A DNA stretch of 12,829 nt from Dialister sp. UBA734 (GTDB taxonomy: Bacteria > Bacillota > Negativicutes > Veillonellales > Dialisteraceae), in contig DBLC01000108.1 of the NCBI GenBank assembly GCA_002297935.1, positions 266 through 13,094 of the forward strand. The letters run 5' to 3'. The notes beneath the pieces are model-generated. The model was not told the DNA's origin. It made no database searches and saw nothing but the letters and a program-made list of their open reading frames with translations. Below are positions 12,541-12,829 of the stretch, piece by piece. How positions within the stretch are numbered: the stretch's first letter is position 1; each line of letters opens with the position of its first letter. Both the position numbers and the translations under genes were made by a program.

Positions 12541-12829
12541 GCGTAATGCGAAGTGCGTAGTGCGTAATGGTGGAAGGGGCGCATCAAATTATAAAGCGCC
12601 CCAATACCCTGTCATTATAAAAATGGGAAATCGCAGTTTTCATTAGTGTCACTGCTACTAGCTTTTAGCTTCTGGCTTCTAGCCGGCTAGTAGCTAATAG
12701 CTAAGAGCTAATAGCTATGACACCGCAGAAATTATTATATATTTCCTAATCCCTAGGGCCTAGCTACTTATCCCTGTTTTCATAATAAAAGGGGTATTGG
12801 GGCGCTTCCAAATTTTGTGCGCCCCTTCC
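12541..12829. repeat. Near-complete composite palindromic element upstream of thrC
   Basis: Four GCGTAAT-type heptamers (12541-12568), TGGTGGAA, then hairpin GGGGCGC/GCGCCCC (12576-12602, 13-nt loop) and an AT-rich spacer. The core runs GTGTCA (12646-12651) to TGACAC (12718-12723), with TAGCTTY heptamers inside and CCGG at its exact centre. A TAATCCC-TAGGGCC-TAGCTAC-TTATCCC block follows, then an inverted copy of the GC hairpin (GGGGCGC 12799-12805, GCGCCCC 12819-12825). GGAAGGGGCGC starts the left hairpin and its complement ends the window, so the element probably continues beyond it. Confidence 0.85.

Overview
This window reads as a chromosomal segment of a Bacillota (Firmicutes) bacterium of moderate G+C. 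The gene sets cysS-mrnC-rlmB-yacP and secG-rnr-smpB, the SD-rich starts and a tRNA-Cys T-box all fit that phylum. The dense, unusual intergenic repeats make me think of Negativicutes (for example a Dialister-like genome), but the genus is only a guess. All nine protein genes lie on the minus strand; the long plus-strand ORFs are antisense shadows.

Layout, in transcription order from the right end: thrC (threonine synthase); a repeat-filled gap of about 590 bp; a TVP38/TMEM64-type membrane protein with its own terminator; a strong consensus promoter that starts an unidentified structured RNA of about 211 nt; a T-box leader with a UGC (Cys) specifier; the overlapping operon cysS-mrnC-rlmB; a symmetric repeat array; yacP/rae1 with a terminator; secG with its own promoter and terminator; rnr; smpB; and a Lys-rich protein with three Tudor-like modules, closed by a terminator. 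At least six of the nine genes serve translation or RNA turnover: cysteinyl-tRNA synthesis, 23S rRNA maturation and methylation, A-site mRNA cleavage, and trans-translation with RNase R.

The striking part is the intergenic DNA. Most gaps hold short repeats that differ in sequence but share a 7-nt period (AGTCACC, GCGTAAT, TAATCCC, GAGGAGT, TTGTTAG, TTAACGG, TAGCTTC types). Many are arranged as inverted arms. Several are modules of a larger composite palindrome whose order recurs: heptamers, TGGTGG, a GC-rich hairpin with a 12-14 nt loop, a TAATCCC block, and a GTGTCA...TGACAC core centred on CCGG. Two other symmetric elements (5522-5801 and 10767-10895) and a CCCCC/GGGGG hairpin family (three copies) fill more of the gaps. 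One composite element sits between the cysS T-box terminator and the cysS start. Repeat hairpins directly abut or overlap the stop codons of thrC, rnr and smpB.
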